The notes: a model not told the origin generated them from the letters alone. DNA of 64,000 bases from Phycisphaera sp. (GCA_020639255.1 JACKGZ010000007.1:124001-188000); one strand, 5' to 3'; counted from the stretch's first letter, positions 35,689 through 45,555 are shown. Made by a program: numbers and translations.

Positions 35689-36996
35689 ATGGCCGAGCGC
35701 AAGCCCCATCTCGATCTGCACCCCTTCCAGCGCGTCGAGCGCCAGCGGTCGGCTCTGCTCAAGCTCGTCCGGGCGGGGTTTCTGATCGTCTTTATCACGA
35801 CCGCCTCGCTGGCGGTGCTCAACACCGTCGAGGGCGACCCCGACCGGGTGAACGTCTTCGGCATCGCGATCAAGGGGACCTGGCAGGTACTGCTGACGCT
35901 GGCGATCCTGATCGGCGGGGCCGCGTGGGCGACGGACCTGCTCACGCCGACGAAGAAGATCTCCACGCTCATGAGCATCTTCTTCGGGCTCATGATCGCG
36001 ATGATCGCGACCTACGCCATCGGCATCATCATCGATCTTCTGGTCGAGCTCTACAGCCTCGGCTCGCTCCGCGACCCGATCGTGCTGACCGCCAAGGCGT
36101 TCATCGGGATCGGACTGACGTACATCTGCATCGCGACCGTTCTGCAGACGCAGGACGACTTCCGGCTGGTGATCCCGTACGTCGAGTTCGCCAAGCAGCT
36201 GCGGGGAGCCAGGCCGCTCTTGATCGATTCGTCGGCGCTGATCGACGCGCGGATCGCGGACGTCGCGGCGACGGGCATTTTCCAGGCGCCGCTCGTGGTG
36301 CCGAGGTTCATCATCCATGAGCTCCAGCTCCTTGCCGACAGCACGGACGCGATCCGACGCTCACGCGGGCGCCGCGGGCTTGACGTCATCGCGCAGCTCC
36401 AGCGAGAGCCGCGGCTCGACGTGACGATCGACGAGACGGCGATCCCGGGCAAGAGCGTCGACCAGATGCTGCTCGAGCTGGCGCGCCGGACCAACGCGAT
36501 CATCGTGACGACGGACACGGCGCTTTCGCGTGTCTCGAACATCCACGACGTGCCCGTGCTGAGCATGCACCAGCTGGCGATCGCGTGCAAACCCGTGACG
36601 GGTACGGGCGAGCGTGTCCGGCTCCAGCTCGTCAAGGCCGGCGAGCAGCCGGGGCAGGCGGTCGGCTATCTCCCCGACGGCACGATGGTTGTCGTAAACG
36701 AGGCCGAGCCGCTGGTGGGTGAATCGATCGAGGCCGAGGTGGAGTCGACCATCCAGACGAGCGCGGGGCGGATGCTTTTCGCGCGGTTGGCTGGGTCGTC
36801 GGCGGTGCGTGTCGATGAAGGATCAACGCCGGCATCGGAGGCCTCATCCGTTTCGAATGAGGATTCCGATGCCGAGTCCGAGTCTGAACCTGCTGCCGAC
36901 GTCGAGTCCGATGCGGCATCAAAGTCCGGCCCGTTCCCTCCTCAGCGGCCCACCGTACGAGCCAAGGCCGCGGCTCGCCGCAATCCTCGGCGATGA
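35689..36996 (+). CDS. YacL-like PIN/TRAM membrane protein
   Basis: A 435-residue protein with four N-terminal membrane helices (about 20-40, 60-80, 90-120 and 135-155), then a PIN nuclease-like domain from residue 185 (LLIDSSALIDARIADV; VPRFIIHELQ; IIVTTDTALSRV). A TRAM-like domain follows near 320 (GQAVGYLPDGTMVVVNEAEPLVG), then a long low-complexity acidic tail. The order membrane-PIN-TRAM is the PilT N-terminal-like/YacL family. Conserved Asp positions for PIN are present (D192, D198 region). Substrate unknown. The start lies 71 bp from the SRP RNA 5' end on the opposite strand. Confidence 0.85.
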   Translation: MAERKPHLDLHPFQRVERQRSALLKLVRAGFLIVFITTASLAVLNTVEGDPDRVNVFGIAIKGTWQVLLTLAILIGGAAWATDLLTPTKKISTLMSIFFGLMIAMIATYAIGIIIDLLVELYSLGSLRDPIVLTAKAFIGIGLTYICIATVLQTQDDFRLVIPYVEFAKQLRGARPLLIDSSALIDARIADVAATGIFQAPLVVPRFIIHELQLLADSTDAIRRSRGRRGLDVIAQLQREPRLDVTIDETAIPGKSVDQMLLELARRTNAIIVTTDTALSRVSNIHDVPVLSMHQLAIACKPVTGTGERVRLQLVKAGEQPGQAVGYLPDGTMVVVNEAEPLVGESIEAEVESTIQTSAGRMLFARLAGSSAVRVDEGSTPASEASSVSNEDSDAESESEPAADVESDAASKSGPFPPQRPTVRAKAAARRNPRR

Positions 36997-37184
36997 GCCT
37001 CAAACTCTGCGGATCAAACCGAGTTTGCCGGTTGTACGACCGAGGCAAGATCGGGATCTTCTGAGGACACCCCCGGTCCGAATACGCTCAACGTGAAATG
37101 CGGGGCTACCCCCGAGGCCGATCGAATCCGATGGTTGAGTCTGGGTCCGCCTGAGTTCTCGGCGCGTCCCGCAAGGAGTTGCCC

Positions 37185-37661
37185 ATGGCACGCCACCGCA
37201 ACACGATTCGCGCCTTCACGCTGGTTGAGATCCTGATCGTGGTGGTGATCCTGGGCATCCTCGCGGCTGTGGTCGTGCCGAGCTTCGCCAACGCGACCGA
37301 GCCGACGCGACAAACCACCTTTATCACCAACATGAAGGACTTCGCTGAGGCGGTGGAGATCTACCGTGTCCGCAACAACGCGTACCCGGCCGCCACGAAC
37401 ACCGGCGAGCTGCCCGACGGCTTTGAGGAGCTCATCGACCCGCGCGACTGGATGGGACGCACGCCCATCGGCGGGCAGTGGGACACCGAAGAGACCGACC
37501 TCGGCTACGGCATCGGTGTGCACTTCGACGGCACGGGCGAGACCCGTGACGACGAGTACATGACCGAGGTCGACGAGATCTTCGATGACGGCGATCTCAG
37601 CACAGGCGTCTTCCAGAAGACCGAAGACAGCCGCTATTACCTGATCCTGCACTACGACTGA
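37185..37661 (+). CDS. Type IV pilin-like/pseudopilin protein
   Basis: A 158-residue prepilin-like protein with the N-methylation motif RAFTLVEILIVVVILGILAAVVVP; the residue before the cleavage site Phe is Ala instead of the usual Gly. The C-terminal region resembles GspG-like T2SS_G pseudopilins (FITNMKDFAEAVEIYRVRNNAYPAA). The ATG at 37185 has AAGGAG 6 nt upstream, while the in-frame TTG at 37179 touches that site. It is far from the type II secretion operon at 49-57 kb and may be one of several exported pilin-like proteins. Confidence 0.85.
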   Translation: MARHRNTIRAFTLVEILIVVVILGILAAVVVPSFANATEPTRQTTFITNMKDFAEAVEIYRVRNNAYPAATNTGELPDGFEELIDPRDWMGRTPIGGQWDTEETDLGYGIGVHFDGTGETRDDEYMTEVDEIFDDGDLSTGVFQKTEDSRYYLILHYD

Positions 37662-37702
37662 GCCCGTCTCGACCCTCGCCCGCTCGCCGATACCATGTCG
37701 GC

Positions 37703-38974
37703 ATGAGCGACCACATCCACGCGAGGCGCAACAGAGCCGAGAAAGCCTGGCAGACCGAGCACGTCGTGCTCATCGGGTCTGGCTCGCCGATCCCGGTGCC
37801 CGGTGGCATGGACCAGATCCATCACTTCGAGCCGCACCCAGACCACTACTGGTTGACGGGCCATCGCACCGCCGGCGCGGTGCTCGCGTACGACGCGCAC
37901 GAGGGCTGGCGTGACTTCACGCCCGACCTGACCGAGGACGACCGCGTCTGGGAAGGCCTGACCGAGCGCGCGGGAGAGCCCATCTCGGGCCTTGCTCCCT
38001 GGCTCGCGGCGCGCAAAGACCGGCCCAAGGCCGTGCTCGGTGTGCCGGGCGGCCCGCTCAAGGGCATCACAACCGACCGCACCGCCGACGAGGTCTTCGC
38101 CGAGCGTCTGCTCCACGCCCGCAGGGCCAAGGACAGCATCGAGATCGAGCTCATGCGCCGCGCCTGCAACGCGACGGCACGGGGCTTCGCACGTGCCCGC
38201 GAGTTCGCGGCGGCAGGCGTCACCGAGCGCGCCATCGAGATCGAGATGCAGGCCGAGTGCTTCCGCCACGGCGGCGAGAAGATGGGCTACCACAACATCG
38301 TCGGCTCAGGGACCAACGCTGCGGTCCTGCATTTCTCACCGAGTGCGCGCGGAGTGCAGGAGAACGAGTTCGTCCTGATCGACGCCGGCTGCCAGGTCGA
38401 GGGATACACCGCTGATGTGACGCGCACGTTCGTCGTCGGGAAGCCCAGCACGCAGCAGACCGAACTCCACGGCATCGTCAAGGAAACGCTCCTCTTCGGC
38501 AATTCGCAGTGCGTCCCGGGCAAGGAGTGGCGCGAGCTGCACCTCGAGTGCGCTGTGCGCATGACCCAGGGGCTGGTATCCCTCGGAATTCTCAGGGGCG
38601 AGCCGCAGGGCCTCGTCGAGCGCGACGCGCACGCGCTCTTTTTCCCGCACGGGCTGGGGCACCTCGTCGGCCTCGGTGTCCGCGACGCCAGCGGCTACCT
38701 GCCCGGGCGCGCACGTTCCGACCGCTTCGGCCTCGCGTTCCTCCGCATGGATCTCCCGCTCGAAAGCGGCTACATCACAACCGTCGAACCGGGCCTGTAC
38801 TTCATCGAGCCGCTGCTGCGTGACCCAAAACGCCGGGAGAGATTCGCCGGGGACGTGAACTGGGACGAGGTCGACCGCTGGATCGGCGTCGGGGGCGTGC
38901 GCCTCGAGGACAACATCCTCGTCACGGACGCCGGCCCGGTGAATCTCACCGAGAGTATCTCGCTCGATATCTGA
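37703..38974 (+). CDS. pepP: M24 family metallopeptidase (Xaa-Pro aminopeptidase-like)
   Basis: A 423-residue pita-bread fold protease expected to remove N-terminal residues before proline. Metal ligands are visible as Asp in LIDAGCQVEGYTADVTRTF (two Asp), His in FFPHGLGHLVGL, Glu in VEPGLYFIEP and Glu in VRLEDNILVT. The N-terminal domain (creatinase/prolidase type) fits residues 1-150. The start is 37703. No signal peptide, so cytoplasmic. Confidence 0.88.
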   Translation: MSDHIHARRNRAEKAWQTEHVVLIGSGSPIPVPGGMDQIHHFEPHPDHYWLTGHRTAGAVLAYDAHEGWRDFTPDLTEDDRVWEGLTERAGEPISGLAPWLAARKDRPKAVLGVPGGPLKGITTDRTADEVFAERLLHARRAKDSIEIELMRRACNATARGFARAREFAAAGVTERAIEIEMQAECFRHGGEKMGYHNIVGSGTNAAVLHFSPSARGVQENEFVLIDAGCQVEGYTADVTRTFVVGKPSTQQTELHGIVKETLLFGNSQCVPGKEWRELHLECAVRMTQGLVSLGILRGEPQGLVERDAHALFFPHGLGHLVGLGVRDASGYLPGRARSDRFGLAFLRMDLPLESGYITTVEPGLYFIEPLLRDPKRRERFAGDVNWDEVDRWIGVGGVRLEDNILVTDAGPVNLTESISLDI

Positions 38975-39097
38975 CAGGCATTCTGCACGATTGTATTCAA
39001 TCCCCGCGCGCTTTCGTGGCACTAGGTCCACGCCGGGTTATGTTTGCCCCCATAGGGATAGAGATCGGGGATCCTCAGTCCCCGTGGGGGTAGCACA

Positions 39098-39832
39098 ATG
39101 GATTGTTCGCTTCGCTTCATCGGCGCCGCCGGTGTGGTCTGCGTGGCCCTGCCCGCTTCGGCGCAGGTGTACGACTTCAACACGCTCGTTCACGGCGAGA
39201 TCATCACCAACCAGTTCGAGCCCGCGCTCTCGATCACGGGCACCAACCCGAACCGCGCGTTCGACATCATCGCCGGCTTCGATACGCAGTTCCTCGGCTC
39301 GACCGCGGATCCGGATCTCCAGGGCCCGCCGTGGTCCGGGGGCAACCTCGCCGTGTCCGACGACGCCGTGGCGATCGGCACCGCGCTGATCATCGCGCAG
39401 AACAACCGCGACAACAACCACGACGGCATCCTCGACGCGCCCAACGACGAGGGCAGCAACCCCGCCGGCACGATCGATCTGCGCTTCGCCTCGCCCGTCC
39501 CGGTCTTCGGCCTCGACATCGTCGACATCGAGGGCACGATGATGGAGGGCTCGAGCCTCGACTTCTACATCAACGGCTTCCTGCTCGGCTCCGTCGCGTT
39601 CGAGGAGTTCATCACCATGGGCTCGCCGTACTACGACCCGACGGTCCAGTTCGGCGATCACACCGCCAACCGCATCCAGCCCATCCCCGCGGGCAACTTC
39701 ATGGCGATCGGCTTCGACCGCGTCGTGATCAACGTGGGCGGCTCGTCCGCGTACGACACATTCGTCGTGCCCGCGCCGGCCTCGGGCGTGCTCGCCATCG
39801 CGGGCGCGGCCTTGCTCCGTCGGAAGCGTTGA
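39098..39832 (+). CDS. Secreted PAPA-CTERM (PEP-CTERM variant) protein
   Basis: A 244-residue exported protein, unrelated in its middle to the pair at 10.5-12.1 kb but with the same C-terminal sorting signal (VVPAPASGVLAIAGAALLRRKR). The signal peptide is residues 1-22, ending PASAQ. The mature part YDFNTLVHGEIITNQFEPALSI and DIVDIEGTMMEGSSLDFYINGF is beta-sandwich-like and may bind carbohydrate. Confidence 0.82.
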   Translation: MDCSLRFIGAAGVVCVALPASAQVYDFNTLVHGEIITNQFEPALSITGTNPNRAFDIIAGFDTQFLGSTADPDLQGPPWSGGNLAVSDDAVAIGTALIIAQNNRDNNHDGILDAPNDEGSNPAGTIDLRFASPVPVFGLDIVDIEGTMMEGSSLDFYINGFLLGSVAFEEFITMGSPYYDPTVQFGDHTANRIQPIPAGNFMAIGFDRVVINVGGSSAYDTFVVPAPASGVLAIAGAALLRRKR

Positions 39833-40029
39833 CTCCGCAGCAGAACGCCGGTATCTTGCCGGCTGATGACCGCCTCGGCCTGACCATGTGAAGCTTCCGC
39901 CAACCCCGTGCGCCCGGAGTGCGCGCACACCCTACACAGGCGGACCCATCGTCAGGCACTCGATTCCTCACACGGATCCACACGCCCGGCCCGGCTACCC
40001 GGGGGCGTTCGCAGCGAGTCATCCTTCCA

Positions 40030-40395
40030 ATGTCACAGAAAAACTTCCGGCGCCAGAGGCGTCACGAAGCCGACGGCTTCACCTGCATCCACTGCAAACT
40101 CCACGTCCCCGGTCAGGCCTGGGGCACCAAACACCGCAACCACTGCCCCGTGTGCCTCTACAGCCGACACGTCGACGAACGCCCGGGCGACCGCGCCTCG
40201 CCGTGCCGAAGCCCCATGGAGCCCATCGCCATCGAAGCCAAACCCGACGGCGAGTGGGCCATCGTCCACCGCTGCACCGGTTGCGGCGAGATCAAAGTCA
40301 ACCGCATCGCGGGCGATGACTCGGAGCGGGCGCTGCTAAGCCTGGCACTCAGGCCGATTTCGAGGCCGGCGTTTCCGCTTGATGATGCAAGGTAG
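40030..40395 (+). CDS. RNHCP domain protein
   Basis: A 121-residue protein of the RNHCP family. It contains CIHC, the namesake RNHCPVCL, and CTGC, probably binding zinc. The start at 40030 is 197 bp after the previous gene; upstream in-frame codons are unlikely coding. No signal peptide. Function unknown for the family. Confidence 0.85.
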   Translation: MSQKNFRRQRRHEADGFTCIHCKLHVPGQAWGTKHRNHCPVCLYSRHVDERPGDRASPCRSPMEPIAIEAKPDGEWAIVHRCTGCGEIKVNRIAGDDSERALLSLALRPISRPAFPLDDAR

Positions 40396-40398
40396 TCT

Positions 40399-40971
40399 CT
40401 ACGTCCAAACTGCCGAATACAGCGCAATTACCCAGAAAATTCCAACGAAGCCATATGAAACAAGGTTTGCTCGCCATGCAATCGTTCTGCTCGGCATTGC
40501 GCTCTTCGTGGCTTTGTTGCATAGGAGTTTGGATATAACCCAGTGCTCAATGAAAACTGATGCAACCAGGAAAGGAGCCGTGAGCACGAGACCGGCGGCC
40601 GGCATGAGCCAGTGAATATCATACCGATATGGGACAATCCAAGGCGATTGAACGATGCTCGCGATTAGTCGATCTGATGTAGTCGCAAGCGGCATGCCGC
40701 CACCGCCTCCGATGGACATCTGGAGGATGACAAGTACAACCCAAGTAGCAGGAACGCCAAGGAAAGTGGATGCCACATTGGCAATCGATACATTCGCTAA
40801 CCAGCGAAGGAAATTGGGGCCTGCACTTAAGCGATATATCCCTGCCTCAATAAGTACGATGGGTATAAACCCAAGCACAAGCATAGGGATATAGACCACG
40901 ATCATTGGAAGCCCCGCGTTGGCAACGGTCGTGATCATGCCGAGTGAGTATTCGTGTGAGCTTGCGCACAA
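40399..40971 (-). CDS. AT-rich polytopic membrane protein
   Basis: A 190-residue hydrophobic protein with about five helices. It shows no recognised family. Its DNA is much more AT-rich than the flanks (frequent AAT, TTT, ATA), like the gene at 7371. Its 3' end abuts the convergent RNHCP gene by 3 bp. The upstream neighbour (kbl) is 15 bp before its start on the same strand, but the odd composition suggests a separate history. Confidence 0.6.
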   Translation of the reverse strand: MCASSHEYSLGMITTVANAGLPMIVVYIPMLVLGFIPIVLIEAGIYRLSAGPNFLRWLANVSIANVASTFLGVPATWVVLVILQMSIGGGGGMPLATTSDRLIASIVQSPWIVPYRYDIHWLMPAAGLVLTAPFLVASVFIEHWVISKLLCNKATKSAMPSRTIAWRANLVSYGFVGIFWVIALYSAVWT

Positions 40972-40986
40972 GTTCCGTACGGGTGG

Positions 40987-42204
40987 TTATAGCCTCTTCA
41001 AAGCTCCCACCAACTCATCGATATGCTCCTTCTCATGCGCCGCAGACATCTGGATGCGGAGGCGTGCCGTGCCCTCGGGGACGACGGGGTAGCCGAAGCC
41101 GATGACGAAGACGCCCAGCTCCATGAGGTGTTTACTCATGCTGATCGCCTTGGCGGTGTCGCCCACGATGATCGGGCAGATCGCGGTGGGGGAGTCGATC
41201 ACCTCAAACCCCGCGGCCTTGATCTGCTGGCGCGCATAAGCCGTGTTGCCCTTCAGCTTGGCGACACGCTCGGGCTCGGCCATGAGGATCTCGATGGCCT
41301 TGTTGGCGCTGGCCGCGACGGTGACTGGCAGGGCATTCGAGAAGAGCGTGGGGCGTCCGCGCTGGATGACGAGTTCGGTGCCGCGCTTGGGGCCCGCGAT
41401 GAAGCCGCCCGCGCCGCCGCCGAGGGCCTTGCCGAGCGTGCCGGTGAAGTAGTCGACCTTGGCCGAGCCGTCCGTGTTCACGAGCCCGCAGTATTCGTGC
41501 GTGCCTCGGCCCGTATCGCCCATGACGCCGTGGCCGTGCGAGTCGTCGACGACGAGCTTGGCGCCATACTCATCGCAGAGCGCGCGGATCATCTGGAGCT
41601 TGGCGATGTCGCCCTCCATGCTGAACACGCCGTCGGTGACGACCCAGATCTGCCCGTTGATCTCGGGGTCCCGCTCGCACTCGGCGAGCTTCTCGCGCAG
41701 GCTGTCCATGTCGGAGTGCTTGTAGACCTTCTTCTTGACGCCCTTCTTGATGACGGGGGTCAGGCGCATCGCGTCGATGATGCACGCGTGGTTGAGCTCG
41801 TCGGAGACGATGCAGTCGCCCTCCTCGCAGAACGTGGGGAAGAGCGCCTCGGTCGCGTTCCAGCAGCTGACGAACGTGTAGCTCGACTCGGTGCCCATGT
41901 ACCTGGCGATGGTGCGCTCGAGCTGCTCGTGGGGCGTGAACGTGCCGCAGATGAAGCGGACAGATGCCGTGCCCGCGCCGTAGTCGCGGAGCGCCTTGAT
42001 GCCGGCTTCGACGACCTCGAGGTGATTGGCCAGGCCCAGGTAGTTGTTGGAGCAGAAGCAGAGCGTGTCGCGGAACGAGCCGTCGGGTTGACGCATCTTG
42101 ACGACCGCGTCCATGGGCGAATCGAGCATCTGGAGGTGCTTGTACTGCCCCGCGTCGGCGAGCTGCTTGAGTGTGGCGTCGGTGCGTGCGTCGTACGTGC
42201 TCAT
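40987..42204 (-). CDS. kbl: Glycine C-acetyltransferase (2-amino-3-ketobutyrate CoA ligase)
   Basis: A 405-residue alpha-oxoamine synthase, PLP-dependent. The family pattern includes NNYLGLANHLEV, GTASVRFICGTFTPHEQLE, DDSHGHGVMG and the PLP lysine in TGTLGKALGGGAGGF. Kbl cleaves 2-amino-3-oxobutyrate, made by threonine dehydrogenase, with CoA to glycine and acetyl-CoA. The window also encodes tdh at 57125, so the two steps are present but unlinked. 8-amino-7-oxononanoate synthase is the main alternative; the N terminus favours Kbl. Confidence 0.85.
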   Translation of the reverse strand: MSTYDARTDATLKQLADAGQYKHLQMLDSPMDAVVKMRQPDGSFRDTLCFCSNNYLGLANHLEVVEAGIKALRDYGAGTASVRFICGTFTPHEQLERTIARYMGTESSYTFVSCWNATEALFPTFCEEGDCIVSDELNHACIIDAMRLTPVIKKGVKKKVYKHSDMDSLREKLAECERDPEINGQIWVVTDGVFSMEGDIAKLQMIRALCDEYGAKLVVDDSHGHGVMGDTGRGTHEYCGLVNTDGSAKVDYFTGTLGKALGGGAGGFIAGPKRGTELVIQRGRPTLFSNALPVTVAASANKAIEILMAEPERVAKLKGNTAYARQQIKAAGFEVIDSPTAICPIIVGDTAKAISMSKHLMELGVFVIGFGYPVVPEGTARLRIQMSAAHEKEHIDELVGALKRL

Positions 42205-42259
42205 GGCCTGGTCTCCCGTTGGTCCGGGAGTTTAGGGGCCAAGCCCGCCTGGTCGCGGG

Positions 42260-43555
42260 TCATTCGGCGGGTGATGCCGCGTCCGTTTTCTGTCCGGTGA
42301 TGAGCCGGGCGCCCCGCCGGAAGGTGATGTACGAGTAGATCCACTCGATCATCGTGATGAGCTTGTTGCGGAAGCCGATCAGGAACGCAACGTGGACGAA
42401 CGCCCAGAGCAGCCACGCGGGCATGCCGGCGATCTTGAGCCGCCCGAAGTCCGCGATCGCGCGCCGGCGCCCGATCGTCGCCATGTTGCCCTTGTCCTTG
42501 TAGCGGAACGCGGGGCGAGCTTTGGGCGAGCGGGGGCCGTCTTTGATCTCATGCGCGATGATCCTGGCCGCGTGCGTACCCATCTGCATCGCGCCCTGCG
42601 CGACGCCAGGTGTCTCCTTGCCGTGGGCATCCACAACTTTGGCAATGTCGCCCAGCGCAAACACCTCCGGGTGCCCCGGTACGCTCAGGTCCTTCAGCAC
42701 CTCGATCCGCCCGAGTTTGTCGTTTTGGGCCGAGACGTTGCGTGCGATGGATTCTGCCTTGACACCCGCCGCCCAGAACACCGTGCCCGCGTCCACGCGC
42801 TCCGCGCCCGATTCCTTGGATTCGAAATCGACTCCCTGCGCATCGATCGACTTGGCGAACGTGTTCAGACGTACCTCAACGCCCATGCCGGCGAGATCTA
42901 TCCGAGCACGCTCGGCGAGGGACTCATCGAACGTCGCTAAGAGCCTCGGCCCGCCCTCGACAAGCAGGATCCGCGTCTGGGATGTGTCGACGTTGCGGAA
43001 ATCGCTCGGCAGGCTCTTCGTCGCGATCTCCGCCAGAGCGCCCGCGAGTTCGACGCCCGTCGGCCCGCCGCCGATGATGACGAAGGTGGTCAGCGCCCGG
43101 CGTTTGGCCTCGTCGGTTTCCAGCTCGGCCCGCTCGAAGCTCAAGAGGAATCGCCTCCGCATCTCGAGCGCATCGTCGATGGACTTGAGCCCGGGGGCGT
43201 AGGGCCGCCAGTCGTCGTGCCCGAAGTACGAGTGCGTCATGCCGGCCGCGATGAGCAGGTAGTCGTACTTCGCCTCACTCCCATCCGTGCGCACGACGCG
43301 GGCGTCGGTGTCGATCCCCGTGATCTCTTCCATGCGGACCTCGACGTTCGGGCGTCGCGCGAAGAGGTTGCGGATCGGGACCGCGATCTGCGAGGGGCTC
43401 AGCCCCGCGGTGGCGACCTGATAGAGCAGCGGCTGGAAGACGTGATGGTTGTGGCGATCGAACAGAACGATCTCGGCGTCGGCGCGTCTCAGGATCTTCG
43501 CCGCCGAAAGGCCCGCGAAGCCGCCGCCGATGATCACGATGCGAGGCCTGGGCAC
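42260..43555 (-). CDS. ndh: Type II NADH:quinone oxidoreductase
   Basis: A 431-residue monotopic flavoprotein passing electrons from NADH to quinone without pumping. FAD-binding GGGFAGLSAAKIL is at the N terminus, the NADH motif is GGGPTGVELAGALAEI and the second FAD motif is VFALGDIAKVV. The C terminus has a hydrophobic amphipathic segment (AWLLWAFVHVAFLIGFRNKLITMIEWIYSYITF) for membrane contact. GTG at 43555 is chosen as start because it sits 22 bp after the upstream gene, and the longer ORF covers that gene. Confidence 0.92.
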   Translation of the reverse strand: MPRPRIVIIGGGFAGLSAAKILRRADAEIVLFDRHNHHVFQPLLYQVATAGLSPSQIAVPIRNLFARRPNVEVRMEEITGIDTDARVVRTDGSEAKYDYLLIAAGMTHSYFGHDDWRPYAPGLKSIDDALEMRRRFLLSFERAELETDEAKRRALTTFVIIGGGPTGVELAGALAEIATKSLPSDFRNVDTSQTRILLVEGGPRLLATFDESLAERARIDLAGMGVEVRLNTFAKSIDAQGVDFESKESGAERVDAGTVFWAAGVKAESIARNVSAQNDKLGRIEVLKDLSVPGHPEVFALGDIAKVVDAHGKETPGVAQGAMQMGTHAARIIAHEIKDGPRSPKARPAFRYKDKGNMATIGRRRAIADFGRLKIAGMPAWLLWAFVHVAFLIGFRNKLITMIEWIYSYITFRRGARLITGQKTDAASPAE

Positions 43556-43577
43556 GCCGGTCCTCCCGGTGCGCGTC

Positions 43578-44579
43578 TCAGGACTCCCGGGCCTTGCGCA
43601 CCTCCGGATGAAGCGTACGCGGGGCACGCGTGCTTGGCGGCAGGGGCTTGTTGTCCGTGAACCAGAGCTCCGCGAGCGCCCCGCGCATGGTCGGCGGCAG
43701 CAACGCTCGCACACCCAGCCTCGCGAGCGACCGCCCAACGAAAATGCCGATGCCGCCGAATATGATCCAAAGCGAAAGCACCACAACAGAGGCTGCGCTG
43801 AACATCTCGTCCTGCGCGATGCCCGACGCGGGGCTCCATCCGTTGAAGCCGCTGTTCTGGAATGTATCCGAGAACGCAAAGAGCATGACGAAAGCAGCCG
43901 GTATGAGTATCACCAGAAAGGCGACCGGTCGGCGCGCCGCGAGAAGCAGCACGATCCACAAGCAGCCGCCGATCAGGTACGCGGCTGCGAAAACGACCAG
44001 CAGCCCACGCATGCTCTTGACCACATCGATCACACGTTTCGAGAGCGGCTCATCCTTGCGCACGGATCGCCACCAGTCGCGGTCGACATAGTTCCAGACA
44101 TATGGTGTGAGCTTGCCGTATTGATCGCGTGTGGCTTGGTTAAACAGCGGCATACCACTCAGCGGCTTGTTGTCCAATGCCTCTTCTGTGTTGACATAAT
44201 CCGCCCAACGCTCGGCGATCGAGTTGGCGAGCGAATCGTCGGCGGCTTCGGTGGTGACGGCTGTCATGCCCATCAGGATCATGAACGTCGCAAAGAGCGC
44301 AAAGAAGCACGCGAGTGTGTATGAGAGCGCTACAAAGACCCGAATCCTCCCGGGCCAACGCCCGAGCAGCGGGTATTCCTGCAAGGCCGCCGGCACGCCG
44401 CACTCGGGGCACCGCACGATCGCCAGCCCGTAGTGCGGCTCGCGCACGACCGTCTGCCCGCGCAGGTTGTACGAACAGCCGGCGCAGAGCCGATCGCCCT
44501 CGATCATCGACAGCGGTACTTCGGTTCGCTCGATTTCGTTCACCCGGTCTGTCTCCGATTCACTTGCTTCCTCGCCCAC
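43578..44579 (-). CDS. Membrane protein with N-terminal zinc ribbon (1)
   Basis: The 333-residue protein has CAGCSYNLRGQ and CPECGVP at residues 30-60 as an N-terminal zinc ribbon, then about five helices from residue 75 to 300. It is a relative of the next gene on the same strand. An internal ATG (residue 25, position 44507) would avoid a 40-bp overlap with the upstream gene. Function unknown; such proteins are frequent in planctomycetes. Confidence 0.72.
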   Translation of the reverse strand: MGEEASESETDRVNEIERTEVPLSMIEGDRLCAGCSYNLRGQTVVREPHYGLAIVRCPECGVPAALQEYPLLGRWPGRIRVFVALSYTLACFFALFATFMILMGMTAVTTEAADDSLANSIAERWADYVNTEEALDNKPLSGMPLFNQATRDQYGKLTPYVWNYVDRDWWRSVRKDEPLSKRVIDVVKSMRGLLVVFAAAYLIGGCLWIVLLLAARRPVAFLVILIPAAFVMLFAFSDTFQNSGFNGWSPASGIAQDEMFSAASVVVLSLWIIFGGIGIFVGRSLARLGVRALLPPTMRGALAELWFTDNKPLPPSTRAPRTLHPEVRKARES

Positions 44580-45274
44580 CGCATCGATCGCCTGAACTTT
44601 CGGTTGATGTGCTTAGCCGGCGCTGTTATCCGATCGATCGGCACGCCTGCCGCGGTGGCAACCCAGCACATCGCAAGCGCCTGGAGCCGGCTTGGCCACA
44701 AGCTGACGAGGTCGCGCGACAACGCGCCCATCTCCCACTCTGCGACCGGAACGATCAGCGGCAGGAATGACACGACCACCAGCACGCCCGCCCATGCGAA
44801 TACGAGCTGTGCTGTCTTCCAGTGCCAGAGCAGACGACTCAGGAGCACGCCCGAGATCGCCAGGATCATCGCCACGGCTCCGATCGCGAGCCAGATCGAG
44901 AACAGCTCCTCGATCGGGGCGTTTCGGATCGCGCCGATCGTCGCGGCGAACGGACCCGTGCCCGAGCGACTGGCCTGGAGCGACATGAAGACCGCGATCA
45001 GCAGCGATGTGCCCGCGAAGACGGCGACACATACTGCGGACATCGCGAGCCGGTTGAACGAACGATCGAGCCTGCGGAACGCGACCGGGTTGGTACGGAG
45101 CCTGTGCTTCCGCCGCACGCACGCCAGCCCGCACCGCGGGCATACGCAGACAGGCAGCGCATAGACCGGGTCCGGGGGGGCCGGTACCCGCCGAAGCTCA
45201 AAGCCACAACCAGCGCAGAGATGCGATTCCAGCACGACGGGAGCATACGGATTTTGAGGTGCCACGTTGCTCAT
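44540..45274 (-). CDS. Membrane protein with N-terminal zinc ribbon (2)
   Basis: A 244-residue protein, CAGCGFELR..CPRCG at residues 20-55, then five hydrophobic segments and a basic C terminus. Its 3' end overlaps the previous protein's longest form by 40 bp. With the neighbour it looks like a tandem pair derived by duplication. Confidence 0.72.
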   Translation of the reverse strand: MSNVAPQNPYAPVVLESHLCAGCGFELRRVPAPPDPVYALPVCVCPRCGLACVRRKHRLRTNPVAFRRLDRSFNRLAMSAVCVAVFAGTSLLIAVFMSLQASRSGTGPFAATIGAIRNAPIEELFSIWLAIGAVAMILAISGVLLSRLLWHWKTAQLVFAWAGVLVVVSFLPLIVPVAEWEMGALSRDLVSLWPSRLQALAMCWVATAAGVPIDRITAPAKHINRKFRRSMRWARKQVNRRQTG

Positions 45275-45327
45275 GACCGGTGCATGTTTGGGAATCCGTG
45301 GATCGTCTCTGGTAGAATCCGGCTCAT

Positions 45328-45555
45328 ATGTGGAACCCCTTTGCCCGGAAAAAGATCATCGACCGTGGCCGGATGTACCGGCTGACGCACGAGGTCTGGC
45401 TGACACACGCCTTCCAATCGGGCCGTCACCACCCTCGGATTCCCAAGCGTGAAGCCAGCAAAGGCGGCTTTGACCCCATTCTCCGCACCGCCGGCGGGCG
45501 GCTGTGGGCCAGACAGTGGTGGAACGACACCTTCAAGGATCGTTCATCCGATTGA
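45328..45555 (+). CDS. Small basic protein
   Basis: The 75-residue protein, basic and aromatic (MWNPFARKKIIDRGRMYRL; WARQWWNDTFKD), has no signal peptide or membrane helix. It stands just after the divergent zinc-ribbon gene. No family recognised, moderate coding likelihood. Confidence 0.5.
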   Translation: MWNPFARKKIIDRGRMYRLTHEVWLTHAFQSGRHHPRIPKREASKGGFDPILRTAGGRLWARQWWNDTFKDRSSD

